62,924 bases of DNA from a virus: the IMG/VR virus record IMGVR_UViG_3300042691_033363, positions 1 through 62,924 of that record, one strand, 5' to 3'. The translations under genes and the position numbers were made by a program. The notes beneath the pieces were generated by a model. The model was not told the origin of the DNA. It was given only the letters and a program-made list of their open reading frames with translations, and did no database searches. Positions 48,891-55,967 of the stretch are shown here, piece by piece (the first letter of the stretch is position 1; each line of letters begins with the position of its first letter).

Positions 48891-49059
48891 TTTATACCCT
48901 ATTGCGTACAATTCTAGCCATTTCTCTCTATTTATACCCGATCGCATACACTCTTACACAAAATCCTCCAGTTTGTTTAACTTTTGTTGTCTCCGCCCGG
49001 TATATTTTGATACCCCCTCACTTAAATCTTACACAAAATATCTGTTTTGTTTAACTTTT
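48891..49059. repeat. Two pairs of direct repeats in the gene-free region
   Basis: TTTATACCCTATTGCGTACA (48891-48910) recurs 40 bases on as TTTATACCCGATCGCATACA (48931-48950). CTTACACAAAAT...TTTGTTTAACTTTT (48953-48985) recurs 75 bases on (49028-49059). They precede the small membrane peptide gene and may be binding sites for a regulator or initiator. Confidence 0.6.
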
Positions 49060-49133
49060 TATCAATATCGCTACACGAAAATTACATAGATGCACCCTTT
49101 TTACCCTGCTCAAATTGCTTTATTTTTGTAGCC

Positions 49134-49235
49134 ATGTATAATTCATCCTGCTGCCAGTCACTTTTACTCTTTATTGGCTATCTCCTACTGATGATACTCA
49201 TTGGAATCTACCTCAAGGAACCCAAGGACAAGTAA
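49134..49235 (+). CDS. Tiny membrane peptide
   Basis: A 33-codon frame: 'MYNSSCCQSLLLFIGYLLLM' then ILIGIYL and a charged tail KEPKDK. One clear membrane segment. A TATTTTTG box (49121-49128) ends five bases before the ATG, similar to the near-leaderless late genes, which is the main argument that this isolated frame is expressed. A longer frame from a TTG at 49047 is less likely. Confidence 0.45.
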   Translation: MYNSSCCQSLLLFIGYLLLMILIGIYLKEPKDK

Positions 49236-49708
49236 ATACCCCCCGGCTCATTGATCCCCCCACCCCCTGTAACCCAGAGGGCCGCTCCTTACGGGGTGGT
49301 TTCCTGGGAATAATATTCGTGCAGGGGATGGTGCTTAACGCTAGTAAAATTGAGAGCCGCGCGCGCGAAAAAATACCCCCGTGGGCATGCGAGGGGGTGC
49401 GCCTACAAAAGCCCTTTGGGCTTCACGCCTGTAAACGCCACACAAAAATAAATTCGGAATTGCCCTAAAGGGCAAACTAGCCTTTATGAGGGCTTCACCA
49501 ACAAATGTTCGTGTAGTTGAGCCGCTTTTTACGAATTAAAATTCGTAACTTGCTGATTTTCAGCCACAAAATTCACCCCTTTGATGAAATCAAACTACTC
49601 CAAAACCCCTTTCAACTTTGTAGAATTTCGATGACATTTTGCACATTAATTCTAAAGAATTAATACTCAACAAGTTGACTTTCAACCCCGTTCGCCACGC
49701 GCTTAGGG
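49236..49708. other. Gene-free region rich in perfect palindromes
   Basis: No gene seen. It contains C-tracts (near 49241-49275), a CG-alternating run (about 49358-49368), and a string of perfect hairpins: AAGCCC-TTT-GGGCTT (49409-49423), TTGCCC-TAAA-GGGCAA (49460-49475), TTACGAATT/AATTCGTAA (49529-49548), GCTGA-TTT-TCAGC (49552-49564), TTTGAT-GAA-ATCAAA (49580-49594), ATTAATTCT/AGAATTAAT (49645-49664). Confidence 0.6.
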
Positions 49709-49840
49709 GTGTGCACACACACGCACACATGCACGCACGCCCACACGCCTACGCACACATGCCTGCACACATATACGCATACACGGGTACACGCGCACGC
49801 ACATAGGCGCACATGTACACGCACATACGCACGGGCGCGA
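49709..49840. repeat. Alternating purine-pyrimidine tract (Z-DNA-prone)
   Basis: About 130 bases of nearly unbroken GT/AC and GC alternation, for example gtgcacacacacgcacacat at 49711-49730, with few phase breaks. The frames read through it on both strands are low-complexity artefacts. Such tracts flip to left-handed DNA under negative supercoiling. It lies immediately before a large palindrome and AT-rich DNA. Confidence 0.85.
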
Positions 49841-49842
49841 AC

Positions 49843-49892
49843 TGGCATATTTATTTTTATAAATACGAAGTATTTTAAAAAAAAATATGCCA
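49843..49892. repeat. 50-bp palindrome next to AT-rich DNA (origin candidate)
   Basis: TGGCATATTT (49843-49852) mirrors AAATATGCCA (49883-49892); inside, TTTTT/AAAAA and AAATAC-GAA-GTATTT (49861-49875) also pair, so the whole unit can extrude as a cruciform. The next 35 bases are almost pure A/T. Palindrome, Z-prone tract and easily melted DNA in a large gene-free region near the early genes suggest a replication origin; no DnaA-box cluster was seen. Confidence 0.45.
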
Positions 49893-50286
49893 AAATATTT
49901 TTCTTGACAAAATTTTTTTTTCGCTGTAATGTTGCATCATCGAAACGGCAAAACGCCACACGGCACAACCCCGTTTCACTCGTTCTAATCATACACCACG
50001 CTACAAAGGTCACGACAAGCTTGATGTGAATCATGCGACCGAATAACCCTTGTCAGGGTTACATTGTAAACGGCGGTGCGTTCTTTGGCATACCTTTCCT
50101 ATCGGAACAAAGGAAAGTTGGGGCTCTCCCTCAAGGCTTGCGTAATCCATGCAGCATGGCAAAGTGTGGCGACGAATTACATTCGTTAGTCGGTCTACTA
50201 TTTCATAGTAGTTGTAAGCAGTGAGGTGAACCAAACAAAGTTTGAAATCGAGTTTAGTCTGAAACCCCAGGCTATTCATAGCCTAC
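49893..50286. other. Gene-free stretch before tRNA-like element 2
   Basis: No convincing gene. After an AT-rich segment come more perfect hairpins: TAACCCT-TGTC-AGGGTTA (50044-50061), CCATG-CAG-CATGG (50147-50159), ACGAAT-TAC-ATTCGT (50172-50186), CTACTAT-TTC-ATAGTAG (50195-50211), CAAAC-AAA-GTTTG (50232-50244), GGCTAT-TC-ATAGCC (50270-50283). May be a structured leader RNA or part of the origin region. Confidence 0.5.
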
Positions 50287-50376
50287 GGTCGAGCCAATGG
50301 TGGCTGAGCGTGTTGTCTATCGCTTGAAATTCGGGACGGCTCCCGAAGGGAGAGGGTTCGATACCCTCCTCGACCG
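50287..50376 (+). tRNA. tRNA-like element 2, type II-like cloverleaf
   Basis: GGTCGAG (50287-50293) pairs perfectly with CTCGACC (50369-50375) and the T arm is GAGGG-TTCGATA-CCCTC. Between them lie a hairpin GAGCG...CGCTT with a 10-base loop, then TTCGGGA-CGGC-TCCCGAA, a seven-pair arm with a four-base loop. The phrase GGTGGCTGAGCG and CTTGAAA recall tRNA-Ser(UGA), but no proper anticodon stem supports that loop. 90 nt long, G discriminator, no CCA. It lies 25 bases upstream of a gene start and would offer RNase P a cleavage site. Confidence 0.45.
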
Positions 50377-50400
50377 CAAACCATTAACTAAAGTTAAACC

Positions 50401-51099
50401 ATGAAAAACCAAATTCAGTCCTACGAACAAATCCTTGCTTCTTTAGAAGCATCAGACATGACCAAAACAGCCCGTAAAACTTGGCTCACAAAGGCTCTAA
50501 AAGAGCACGAAAAGTATTGCAAGTCAATCGAAACGAAGTTTTACCGCTATGGCTGGACTCACTACTACGGCAATCCTCTTAACGAGGATATAATCGCTGC
50601 AGAATTCGACCAACTCGAAGAGTTGAAAATTGCAAGAGACATGCTGGATGAGCCGTGGAAAAAAGCCACAAAGTCTAGCAAAGCTAGTAAGCCCACAAAA
50701 GTTGAAAAGCCTTCGGCTTCAGATACCGCAATTGTCGAATTGACAAAGTCAATGGCTAACCTTACTTCACAACTCACTGAGTTGACAAAGGTTGTGGCTC
50801 AAAATAGCAAGGATATTGCTGTAATACAGCAAAGTGTCGCCAAGCTTAATGAGCCAGCTCCTAAGCGTGAGGCAAAGCCTAAGCGTGTGAAAACAACTGC
50901 AAAGGTTGTCGAAGACAAAGTCGCAGTCAAAAAGTCTTCGACTTCATTCCTTCGTGACTTGTTCGGCGGTACTTTTGTACCGGTCAAGGCTGAAACCTCA
51001 GCCAAAAGTAAAAAGTCTACTAAAGTAGACCGCAAAGAGTACAACCCACACGGAAACGGCTTCACAGCACGCAAAAAAGCGTACATGGAAGTGCGTTAA
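50401..51099 (+). CDS. Hypothetical early protein, Lys/Ser/Thr-rich
   Basis: 232 residues. An N-terminal folded part with 'RKTWLTKALKEHEKYCKSIE' and 'YGWTHYYGNPLNEDIIAAE', then a low-complexity basic linker, a coiled coil ('LTKSMANLTSQLTELTKVVA'), and a basic C-terminus 'KEYNPHGNGFTARKKAYMEV'. The gene is full of perfect hairpins, and its stop runs straight into ATTCGGT-AAA-ACCGAAT. Its leader has TTAAC-TAAA-GTTAA before the ATG. Not recognised. Confidence 0.7.
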   Translation: MKNQIQSYEQILASLEASDMTKTARKTWLTKALKEHEKYCKSIETKFYRYGWTHYYGNPLNEDIIAAEFDQLEELKIARDMLDEPWKKATKSSKASKPTKVEKPSASDTAIVELTKSMANLTSQLTELTKVVAQNSKDIAVIQQSVAKLNEPAPKREAKPKRVKTTAKVVEDKVAVKKSSTSFLRDLFGGTFVPVKAETSAKSKKSTKVDRKEYNPHGNGFTARKKAYMEVR

Positions 51100-51115
51100 T
51101 TCGGTAAAACCGAAT

Positions 51116-51162
51116 GACCTAGGCAGGCTTGCATATGAGGGTTCGATTCCCTCACTAGGTTC
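51116..51162 (+). tRNA. tRNA-like element 3, acceptor-T-arm minihelix
   Basis: GACCTAG (51116-51122) pairs with CTAGGTT (51155-51161, one G-T). The T arm is TGAGGG-TTCGATT-CCCTCA. Only 13 bases lie between them, forming GCA-GGCT-TGC. Thus a 47-nt structure with tRNA-like acceptor and T arm, a three-pair D-like hairpin and no anticodon arm. It sits in the 87-bp gap between two genes right after a perfect hairpin. Probably a processing signal or a shrunken tRNA. Confidence 0.45.
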
Positions 51163-51186
51163 TAAACACTAAACAAAGTTTAAACC

Positions 51187-51300
51187 ATGCAAAATTTAGA
51201 ATTCGCAATCACTTTCAGCGTAGCTTCATGCACATGTATGCTTGCGCTTTGCCTCGTCGCTTTTTTCCTTGAAAAACCAAACAAAAATCTAGACAAATAA
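51187..51300 (+). CDS. Small membrane protein
   Basis: 37 residues with one membrane segment ('ITFSVASCTCMLALCLVAFF') and a short Lys-rich tail. The leader carries TAAAC-AAA-GTTTA directly before the start, a hairpin found again before the 51516 gene. Four bases separate it from the next membrane protein gene, so the two probably act together. Role unknown. Confidence 0.6.
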   Translation: MQNLEFAITFSVASCTCMLALCLVAFFLEKPNKNLDK

Positions 51301-51304
51301 AACC

Positions 51305-51493
51305 ATGAAAACACTAACATTCGTTCTGGCACTTTTAAGTGCCGTAGGTATCGGCTTGTGCTTTGCACAAATCGAAAAAGATTCAAGCCGTGCAAATTTC
51401 TACATGGCGATGACTACCATGCTAAGCATGACCTTCGTTGCCTACACTTACGGCTTTTTCAAAGCACTCGGCGAAGATAAAAATCACAACTAA
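51305..51493 (+). CDS. Small membrane protein
   Basis: 62 residues, two membrane segments: 'LTFVLALLSAVGIGLCFA' (possibly a cleavable signal) and 'MAMTTMLSMTFVAYTYGFF'. Follows another tiny membrane protein. Superinfection exclusion or takeover functions are common for such early pairs, but this is only context. Contains hairpin GGCACTT/AAGTGCC. Confidence 0.65.
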   Translation: MKTLTFVLALLSAVGIGLCFAQIEKDSSRANFYMAMTTMLSMTFVAYTYGFFKALGEDKNHN

Positions 51494-51515
51494 ACAAAGT
51501 TTAAAATCAAAAATC

Positions 51516-51836
51516 ATGTCATCTATTCAAATTAAAATCGTTAACCCTGAGCTATTTAGCTCAAAGCTCGAAGATGTAAATATCGACGAGGTTGTAACTT
51601 GTTACAAAGATTACAAATATGAAAACTCCACCAAAACATTCCTCGAAGTCAACGGTGAAATAGAATTTCACTATGTCGGCGGTGAATCTGAGACAATATC
51701 GACCGAAGAATGTGGTACTTTGTACCATGATTCGTTCCTCGAAGAATTCGGATTTATCATACAGGTAAAACCTGGCATCACAATAACCGAGCCGCGCGAT
51801 ATTCGTCGTTCGCTTTTCAATCCAATAAACGATTAA
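51516..51836 (+). CDS. Hypothetical acidic protein
   Basis: 106 residues from the ATG at 51516, which follows the leader 'AAATCAAAAATC' and a TAAAC-AAA-GTTTA hairpin. Beta-rich and acidic ('VNGEIEFHYVGGESETISTE'), ending 'TEPRDIRRSLFNPIND'. An acidic early protein could be a DNA mimic or inhibitor, but nothing specific supports this. Confidence 0.65.
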   Translation: MSSIQIKIVNPELFSSKLEDVNIDEVVTCYKDYKYENSTKTFLEVNGEIEFHYVGGESETISTEECGTLYHDSFLEEFGFIIQVKPGITITEPRDIRRSLFNPIND

Positions 51837-51860
51837 TTAAAAATTAAACAATCAAAAATC

Positions 51861-52580
51861 ATGATCAAAAAATTCGTATTCAGGCAGGGCGATACAATCA
51901 CCTTGCTTACCTTCGGTAAAACTAGCAATGCAAAAATCGCTGAGCCACACGAACGCATTGTACAATCGTTTCACTTCAGCCGTGAGCAATTCGAAGTTGC
52001 CATTGGTAAAACCAATATGCGTGAATTCTTTTCACATGACGCAAAAGTATGTTTCGATTGTCCGTTTGCTGTAAGCAATGGGGCTAAATTGCAAGCTTGC
52101 TATACTCACAAAGTGATGCAATACACGGGGTTTCTATCGTCTCTCCGTTCTATCGGCAAAGCATATGCAGATTTTAATCTGATACCCCAGCTTAGCTTCG
52201 ACATGTGCGACGATATTGCAGCCGCTTGTGAAGGGTTGTATGTACGATTCGGCAGCTATGGTGAGCCGACATTATTACCAATACAATTGGTAAGTCGTAT
52301 CTGTGCCGTTGCCAAATCATGGACAGGCTATACCCACCAATGGGCAACACGCCCCGAATTCGCCCCGTATTACATGGCATCCGTACATACTGCAGGGCAA
52401 GAGCTTTTAGCTCGTCAACTCGGCTGGCGTTCGTTCGTCGCATCAGCCAATCTAATCGAAGGGCTTGTAAATTGTCCTGCATCTGAAGAGCAAGGCTATC
52501 GCAGTAACTGCAGCAAGTGCGGACTATGCAGCGGCACCGAAGGTAAGGGCAAAAAATCAGTAGTAATTCTCGAACACTAA
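51861..52580 (+). CDS. Conserved phage protein with Cys clusters (DUF7227-like)
   Basis: 239 residues. Motifs in order: 'CFDCPFAVSNGAKLQACYTH', 'YVRFGSYGEPTLLPIQLVS', 'WTGYTHQWATRPEFAPYYMA', 'LGWRSFVAS', 'NCPASEEQGYRSNCSKCGL' and a GKKSVVI end. I recall this family (CPxA, RxGSYGDP, GYTHQW, CPAS, C-x2-C) from many actinobacterial and other phages, where it remains uncharacterised. The six to eight cysteines could bind zinc or an iron-sulfur cluster. The leader is CAATCAAAAATCATG. Confidence 0.8.
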   Translation: MIKKFVFRQGDTITLLTFGKTSNAKIAEPHERIVQSFHFSREQFEVAIGKTNMREFFSHDAKVCFDCPFAVSNGAKLQACYTHKVMQYTGFLSSLRSIGKAYADFNLIPQLSFDMCDDIAAACEGLYVRFGSYGEPTLLPIQLVSRICAVAKSWTGYTHQWATRPEFAPYYMASVHTAGQELLARQLGWRSFVASANLIEGLVNCPASEEQGYRSNCSKCGLCSGTEGKGKKSVVILEH

Positions 52581-52633
52581 GCAATCACAAAAATCACAAT
52601 CAACTAAAAATCAAACAATTAAAAATCAGAATC

Positions 52634-52933
52634 ATGACAAAAACAGAAGTATTAAAACACATTGACAGCGGCAAGTTTTTCTCTTGCGAATTTGTAAAAC
52701 AAAATGGCGAGGTTAGATACCTTCGCGGCAGGGCTGGCGTTCGTAAGTTCGTCGGAACTGATGGCGAACTTCACGAAGTGAAGGGCGTAGGCATGAAGTA
52801 CAAGCCCAAAGATATGGGCTACAGAGTAGTGCTCGACCTCGACAAAAAAGAATATCGTATGGTAAATACCATAACGATTGTTAAGTTCAACAACCAATCA
52901 GTAGGCGAATTCTTTATCGGACAAACAAAGTAA
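52634..52933 (+). CDS. Small SH3-like phage protein
   Basis: 99 residues. 'GKFFSCEFVKQNGEVRYLRG' then 'RAGVRKFVGTDGE' and 'YRVVLDLDKKEYRMVNTITI' follow the pattern of a small beta-barrel family seen in phages (FxVxFxKKDGxxRxmxxRxGV...YRxxNLxxV). Role unknown, perhaps protein-protein contact during host takeover. Standard AATCA-rich leader. Confidence 0.7.
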   Translation: MTKTEVLKHIDSGKFFSCEFVKQNGEVRYLRGRAGVRKFVGTDGELHEVKGVGMKYKPKDMGYRVVLDLDKKEYRMVNTITIVKFNNQSVGEFFIGQTK

Positions 52934-52961
52934 TCAATCAAAAATCAAACAATCAAAAATC

Positions 52962-53549
52962 ATGACAAAAATTAGTTTCGACACTTGGTGTCCATTGTTT
53001 CCAGGATTTTACGGGACATTCTTTGAATGCGACGAAGAAAATGAAATTTACAATCACAATTCAGAACACGGCACGGATTTATCGTATGACGATTTTGAAT
53101 TCGATTATGACGATTATCATGACCGCGTTGCAAGCGCATTCTGTGATGGCTTTGAACGAGCATTCTCGGATATCTTACCCATTAGGGTAACGATGCAAAA
53201 AGTTTCAAGCCCGAAGTATTACAATTTTCACAACGACACAATCGATATCGAAGTCGAACTAGACTTCGACGAACTTATGCGAAAAGTCGTTGAGCAAAAG
53301 GATATACTTAAAAAGTATATTGCTGAGACTTACACTAGTCGTGATGGCTTCATTAGTCATCACAGCAATGATATCGAAGACTGGTGTACACCGGCGTACA
53401 TTCTTGAAAAGTCGGCGCATCGCATCGGTGCATTACTCGAAGGACTTGCTTTCGCAAACATTGACGATGTAAAATCTGAAGTGTATGAATGGGCAGCAAA
53501 TGAAACTTGCTGGGTTAATTACAAAGTAAAATCTGAAACCACAAACTAA
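52962..53549 (+). CDS. Hypothetical acidic early protein
   Basis: 195 residues, rich in Asp, Glu and Tyr ('DDFEFDYDDYHDRVASAFCD'). Middle part 'HNDTIDIEVELDFDELMRKV'. Charge and size would fit an inhibitor or DNA mimic, but it is unrecognised. Carries some of the strongest hairpins of the region (53175-53190, 53248-53269, 53302-53320). Leader 'CAATCAAAAATC'. Confidence 0.65.
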   Translation: MTKISFDTWCPLFPGFYGTFFECDEENEIYNHNSEHGTDLSYDDFEFDYDDYHDRVASAFCDGFERAFSDILPIRVTMQKVSSPKYYNFHNDTIDIEVELDFDELMRKVVEQKDILKKYIAETYTSRDGFISHHSNDIEDWCTPAYILEKSAHRIGALLEGLAFANIDDVKSEVYEWAANETCWVNYKVKSETTN

Positions 53550-53569
53550 AAACCAAACAAACAAAAATC

Positions 53570-54145
53570 ATGGCTAATCATTGTTGGAACTGGGCTAGTA
53601 TCGAGGGCTCAAAAGAAAATCTCGATAGGTTTGAAGCGGCTTTGATTTCTGCCAAGGGTGACACTGGTCACCTTTGGTATGAATCGTACTTTACTGCACT
53701 CTCATCTCCTTTGCCTAGCAAAGAAGGGGATGCTTATGCTGACTTTGGCACAAGGTGGTTTGATGCGGAATTCGAACGAGTATCTGAAACCTCAGCCAAT
53801 CTTTGTGGCAGTAGTGCGTGGTCGCCACCGCTAGAATTCTTCCGCAGGGTATCAGAAGTGTACGACCTTTCGGTTACCGCTGAATACGAGGAATCTGGAG
53901 ACGACTTCGGCGGATTCTATGAATGTACCAATGGCGAAGTACACCGAGACGATTGCTACACATATTGGCAGTATCGCTTCGTTGCCGATAGACACCATGC
54001 AGTTGATTCGCTTTGCGAAGATATCCGTAGTAATTGCTTCGAGTCTCTCGAAGATTTACAATCTACCATGGGCGATACATTCGATTCGCTAAGCAAAACA
54101 GAAATCGAGGAAATTAACGAAGCATTTGAATCAGTTACAAAGTAA
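53570..54145 (+). CDS. YubB/DUF1281-like protein
   Basis: 191 residues. It begins 'MANHCWNWASIEGSKENLDR' and contains 'NLCGSSAWSPPLEFFRRVSE' with 'YEESGDDFGGFYECTNGEV', the layout of the plasmid and phage YubB-type ferredoxin-like family (MANxCxNxLxIxG, TAWSPP, YxExGxxFxG). The molecular role is unknown; members are common on mobile elements and sometimes discussed as anti-defence. Leader 'AACAAACAAAAATC'. Confidence 0.75.
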   Translation: MANHCWNWASIEGSKENLDRFEAALISAKGDTGHLWYESYFTALSSPLPSKEGDAYADFGTRWFDAEFERVSETSANLCGSSAWSPPLEFFRRVSEVYDLSVTAEYEESGDDFGGFYECTNGEVHRDDCYTYWQYRFVADRHHAVDSLCEDIRSNCFESLEDLQSTMGDTFDSLSKTEIEEINEAFESVTK

Positions 54146-54166
54146 AACAACCAAAAAATAAAACAC

Positions 54167-54358
54167 ATGAGCAACACTATCGAAGAAACAGAAATGGCAC
54201 TCGCTAACTTACAAGCAGTTGCGTGGTATGAAAAACACGACATCGAAGCACGCATTGTAAATGGTGCAGTCTACATTGGAGTAGACGATTTTGAAATCGA
54301 AGTCAGCACTGGCGAAGTGCTGTATCGTAGTGAATTATTCAAAGAAGAAAACAATTAA
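54167..54358 (+). CDS. Small hypothetical protein
   Basis: 63 residues, acidic. 'AWYEKHDIEARIVNGAVYI' and 'DDFEIEVSTGEVLYRSELF' look like a small beta-sheet domain. Nine bases separate it from the next gene's leader. Contains the seven-pair hairpin CAGCACT/AGTGCTG. Not recognised. Confidence 0.6.
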   Translation: MSNTIEETEMALANLQAVAWYEKHDIEARIVNGAVYIGVDDFEIEVSTGEVLYRSELFKEENN

Positions 54359-54369
54359 AACCAAAAAAC

Positions 54370-54597
54370 ATGACAACCACACAATTCGATGTGCTGAGCC
54401 CTGATGGGTTCAGCATTCATCACTCCGACACTTATCCTACTAGGGATGCTGCAGTAGACGCACTCAAACAATGGGTTAAACGCTATGAATTCCAAGGTTA
54501 CTATAGTAGCATGAATTATGGCAGAATTCCATTGGAAGATGTGCATGAGTATTGCAACATCATCGAAGTTAGTACCGTAAACGAAGACGAAGATTAA
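54370..54597 (+). CDS. Conserved small early protein
   Basis: 75 residues: 'FDVLSPDGFSIHHSDTYPTR' then 'QWVKRYEFQGYYSSMNYGRI' and PLEDVHEYC. The SPDGF...RYxxQGYYSS...RIP order is familiar from small proteins of Bacteroidota phages and conjugative elements, of unknown function. A nine-pair hairpin (54393-54414) lies over the SPDG codons. Confidence 0.7.
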   Translation: MTTTQFDVLSPDGFSIHHSDTYPTRDAAVDALKQWVKRYEFQGYYSSMNYGRIPLEDVHEYCNIIEVSTVNEDED

Positions 54598-54598
54598 T

Positions 54599-54742
54599 AT
54601 GAAAATCAATTACACTCGCTGGGGCAAAGAAACATTCAAAACCCCTCACTTCTCAATTATTCGCAATGAAGACTACACACAAATTTCATTTGTGGTGTGG
54701 AACTTTCACTGGTGGATTATCCTCAATCGCAAAAACAAGTAA
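54599..54742 (+). CDS. Short aromatic-rich protein
   Basis: A 47-codon frame whose ATG follows the previous stop by one base. 'MKINYTRWGKETFKTPHFSI' and 'FVVWNFHWWIILNRKNK', so one possible membrane-associated aromatic stretch near the C-terminus. The start geometry and position in an otherwise continuous gene string support it. Function unknown. Confidence 0.5.
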   Translation: MKINYTRWGKETFKTPHFSIIRNEDYTQISFVVWNFHWWIILNRKNK

Positions 54743-54752
54743 AACAAAAACC

Positions 54753-55205
54753 ATGACTTACACAATCAAATCGAATCAGTACATCCCCCATAAGGGGGAA
54801 ACATCACCGAACGGGGTTAGACTTGCAAAAACTTACTATTACATAGTAAATGACCAAGGCAAAACAATCAGCCACAAAACAGGCAAGCCGTATCGAGGTA
54901 AGGACTTAGCACACTATAAATTCGACACACACGAAGAAGCAAATGACTTTATGCGTAGACTTTACATGCAAAGCATGAACAGCCTAGAAGTATTGGCGGC
55001 AAGAGATGTGCTTGAAAAGCATGGCTACTTCACCGAGAATCTTTGGCATGTCAACGATGTACAAAGTCGATTTGACTGCAGTGCAGAAACTGCTCAGAAT
55101 GTTCTTTCGGATGCATTGACGAACGAATACTCTATGCAAAGTATATTCGAATGTATTCAGATTTCAGCTACAGAAAATCACAACCTAGAATCACTAGACT
55201 ATTAA
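54753..55205 (+). CDS. Hypothetical early protein
   Basis: 150 residues from the ATG at 54753, just after an A-rich leader. Opens with a beta-rich basic part ('SNQYIPHKGETSPNGVRLAK') and ends with a helical part ('FDCSAETAQNVLSDALTNEY') that resembles a small helix-turn-helix. The gene carries perfect hairpins TCCCCC-ATAA-GGGGGA and TTACTAT-TAC-ATAGTAA. Confidence 0.65.
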   Translation: MTYTIKSNQYIPHKGETSPNGVRLAKTYYYIVNDQGKTISHKTGKPYRGKDLAHYKFDTHEEANDFMRRLYMQSMNSLEVLAARDVLEKHGYFTENLWHVNDVQSRFDCSAETAQNVLSDALTNEYSMQSIFECIQISATENHNLESLDY

Positions 55206-55228
55206 TCAAAAATCAAAAATCAAAAACC

Positions 55229-55462
55229 ATGACAACAAGTTATTTTCTTTTCGGCAAACAAGCAACTGAATGTCTTCTTAACGAAGGCATCGACAGCCTT
55301 TGTAATCAACTCGATGACTTCGAGTATCAACTCTTCGTCTATGACGAGACAAAAACTCCGGCTGACTTGCTCTATGCATACGATGGCTGGAGCGGTTACT
55401 CGTACCTGACGAAAAAAGAGTATGACAAAATCATCGACACTGAAAATTCATTAACCCTATGA
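55229..55462 (+). CDS. Hypothetical small early protein
   Basis: 77 residues, acidic ('CNQLDDFEYQLFVYDETKTP', 'AYDGWSGYSYLTKKEYDKI'), preceded by the repeated leader AATCAAAAATCAAAAACC. The stop overlaps the next ATG. Not recognised. Confidence 0.65.
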   Translation: MTTSYFLFGKQATECLLNEGIDSLCNQLDDFEYQLFVYDETKTPADLLYAYDGWSGYSYLTKKEYDKIIDTENSLTL

Positions 55463-55878
55463 GCCAATTCAAAATCTATCGTAACCTTCACAAGAACTGC
55501 TTCAGCGTGCTGAAGTACAACCCTGCGAAGAAAGGCTATCGTCTGCATGCACATGTAGACGAAGCCATTCTCGTGGGTGTCAAAACAAAAGTCATGCAGA
55601 ACGGAAGAAAGCGAGTGATCCAGGAACGCCAAAAGAATGTACATGCATTTATCATGGCGAAAGAAATCATTCCATTTCCGGCTGGCACTTTGCGTCTGAC
55701 ACCCCAAACCTATTCGGATGAACTTTACTACAACCCCTACCAAACGGAAGAATTTATCAACCGACGAACTAGGGAGTATGTGTTCTCTCATCCCCATGTC
55801 CTACTCAAGAACTGCAAAGCCTATCTGTTTGACAAACACCAAGGTATGCAGTACGAAATCGAACCAAACGAAAAATAA
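55459..55878 (+). CDS. Conserved phage protein (NLH...VHAF type)
   Basis: 139 residues. 'FKIYRNLHKNCFSVLKYNPA', 'GRKRVIQERQKNVHAFIMA' and 'YYNPYQTEEFINRRTREYV' match the order of a phage family I know only as uncharacterised (YRNLxxxxxSV, RVxxExxKNVHA, YNPYxxxxF). Likely a small folded early protein. Its last codons contain one promoter box (TAAATTTG at 55876). Confidence 0.75.
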   Translation: MSQFKIYRNLHKNCFSVLKYNPAKKGYRLHAHVDEAILVGVKTKVMQNGRKRVIQERQKNVHAFIMAKEIIPFPAGTLRLTPQTYSDELYYNPYQTEEFINRRTREYVFSHPHVLLKNCKAYLFDKHQGMQYEIEPNEK

Positions 55879-55880
55879 AT

Positions 55881-55912
55881 TTGCACAAATCAAAACAATT
55901 CCATTACATTTG
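55881..55912 (+). promoter_or_regulatory. Promoter for DUF932-type gene
   Basis: TTG (55881-55883), 21-base spacer, TACATTTG (55905-55912), then C. The start point would lie near 55918, giving a leader of about 50 nt before the ATG at 55968. A second box TAAATTTG overlaps at 55876-55883. Confidence 0.6.
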
Positions 55913-55967
55913 CAATTCACCAAACACAAACATCAACAAAAAATCAACACTCAAAAATCACTAAATC

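Larger units (their letters stand above)
49409..55515. repeat. Region studded with short perfect hairpins
   Basis: Stems of 5-8 bp with loops mostly of 3-5 nt occur about every 30-150 bases, in gaps and inside genes, each with a different stem. Examples inside genes: TTGCTGT-AAT-ACAGCAA (50816), CGGTAC-TTTT-GTACCG (50967), GTCTAC-TAAA-GTAGAC (51015), ATTCGGT-AAA-ACCGAAT (51099), TTACCAAT-ACA-ATTGGTAA (52275), ATATACTT-AAA-AAGTATAT (53302), CAGCACT/AGTGCTG (54304), TCCCCC-ATAA-GGGGGA (54784), ACTCGA/TCGAGT (55309). I do not see this density in the capsid, giant-protein or replication genes. Confidence 0.7.

Noticed and set aside
49660-50034. Two overlapping frames of 106 and 124 codons on opposite strands
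   Set aside because: They are translations of the alternating GT/AC tract (His-Thr and Val-Cys-Val runs), with no protein-like composition.
49409-55515. CRISPR array or dispersed repeat family
   Set aside because: Each hairpin has a different stem and spacing is irregular; there are no shared repeats separated by spacers.
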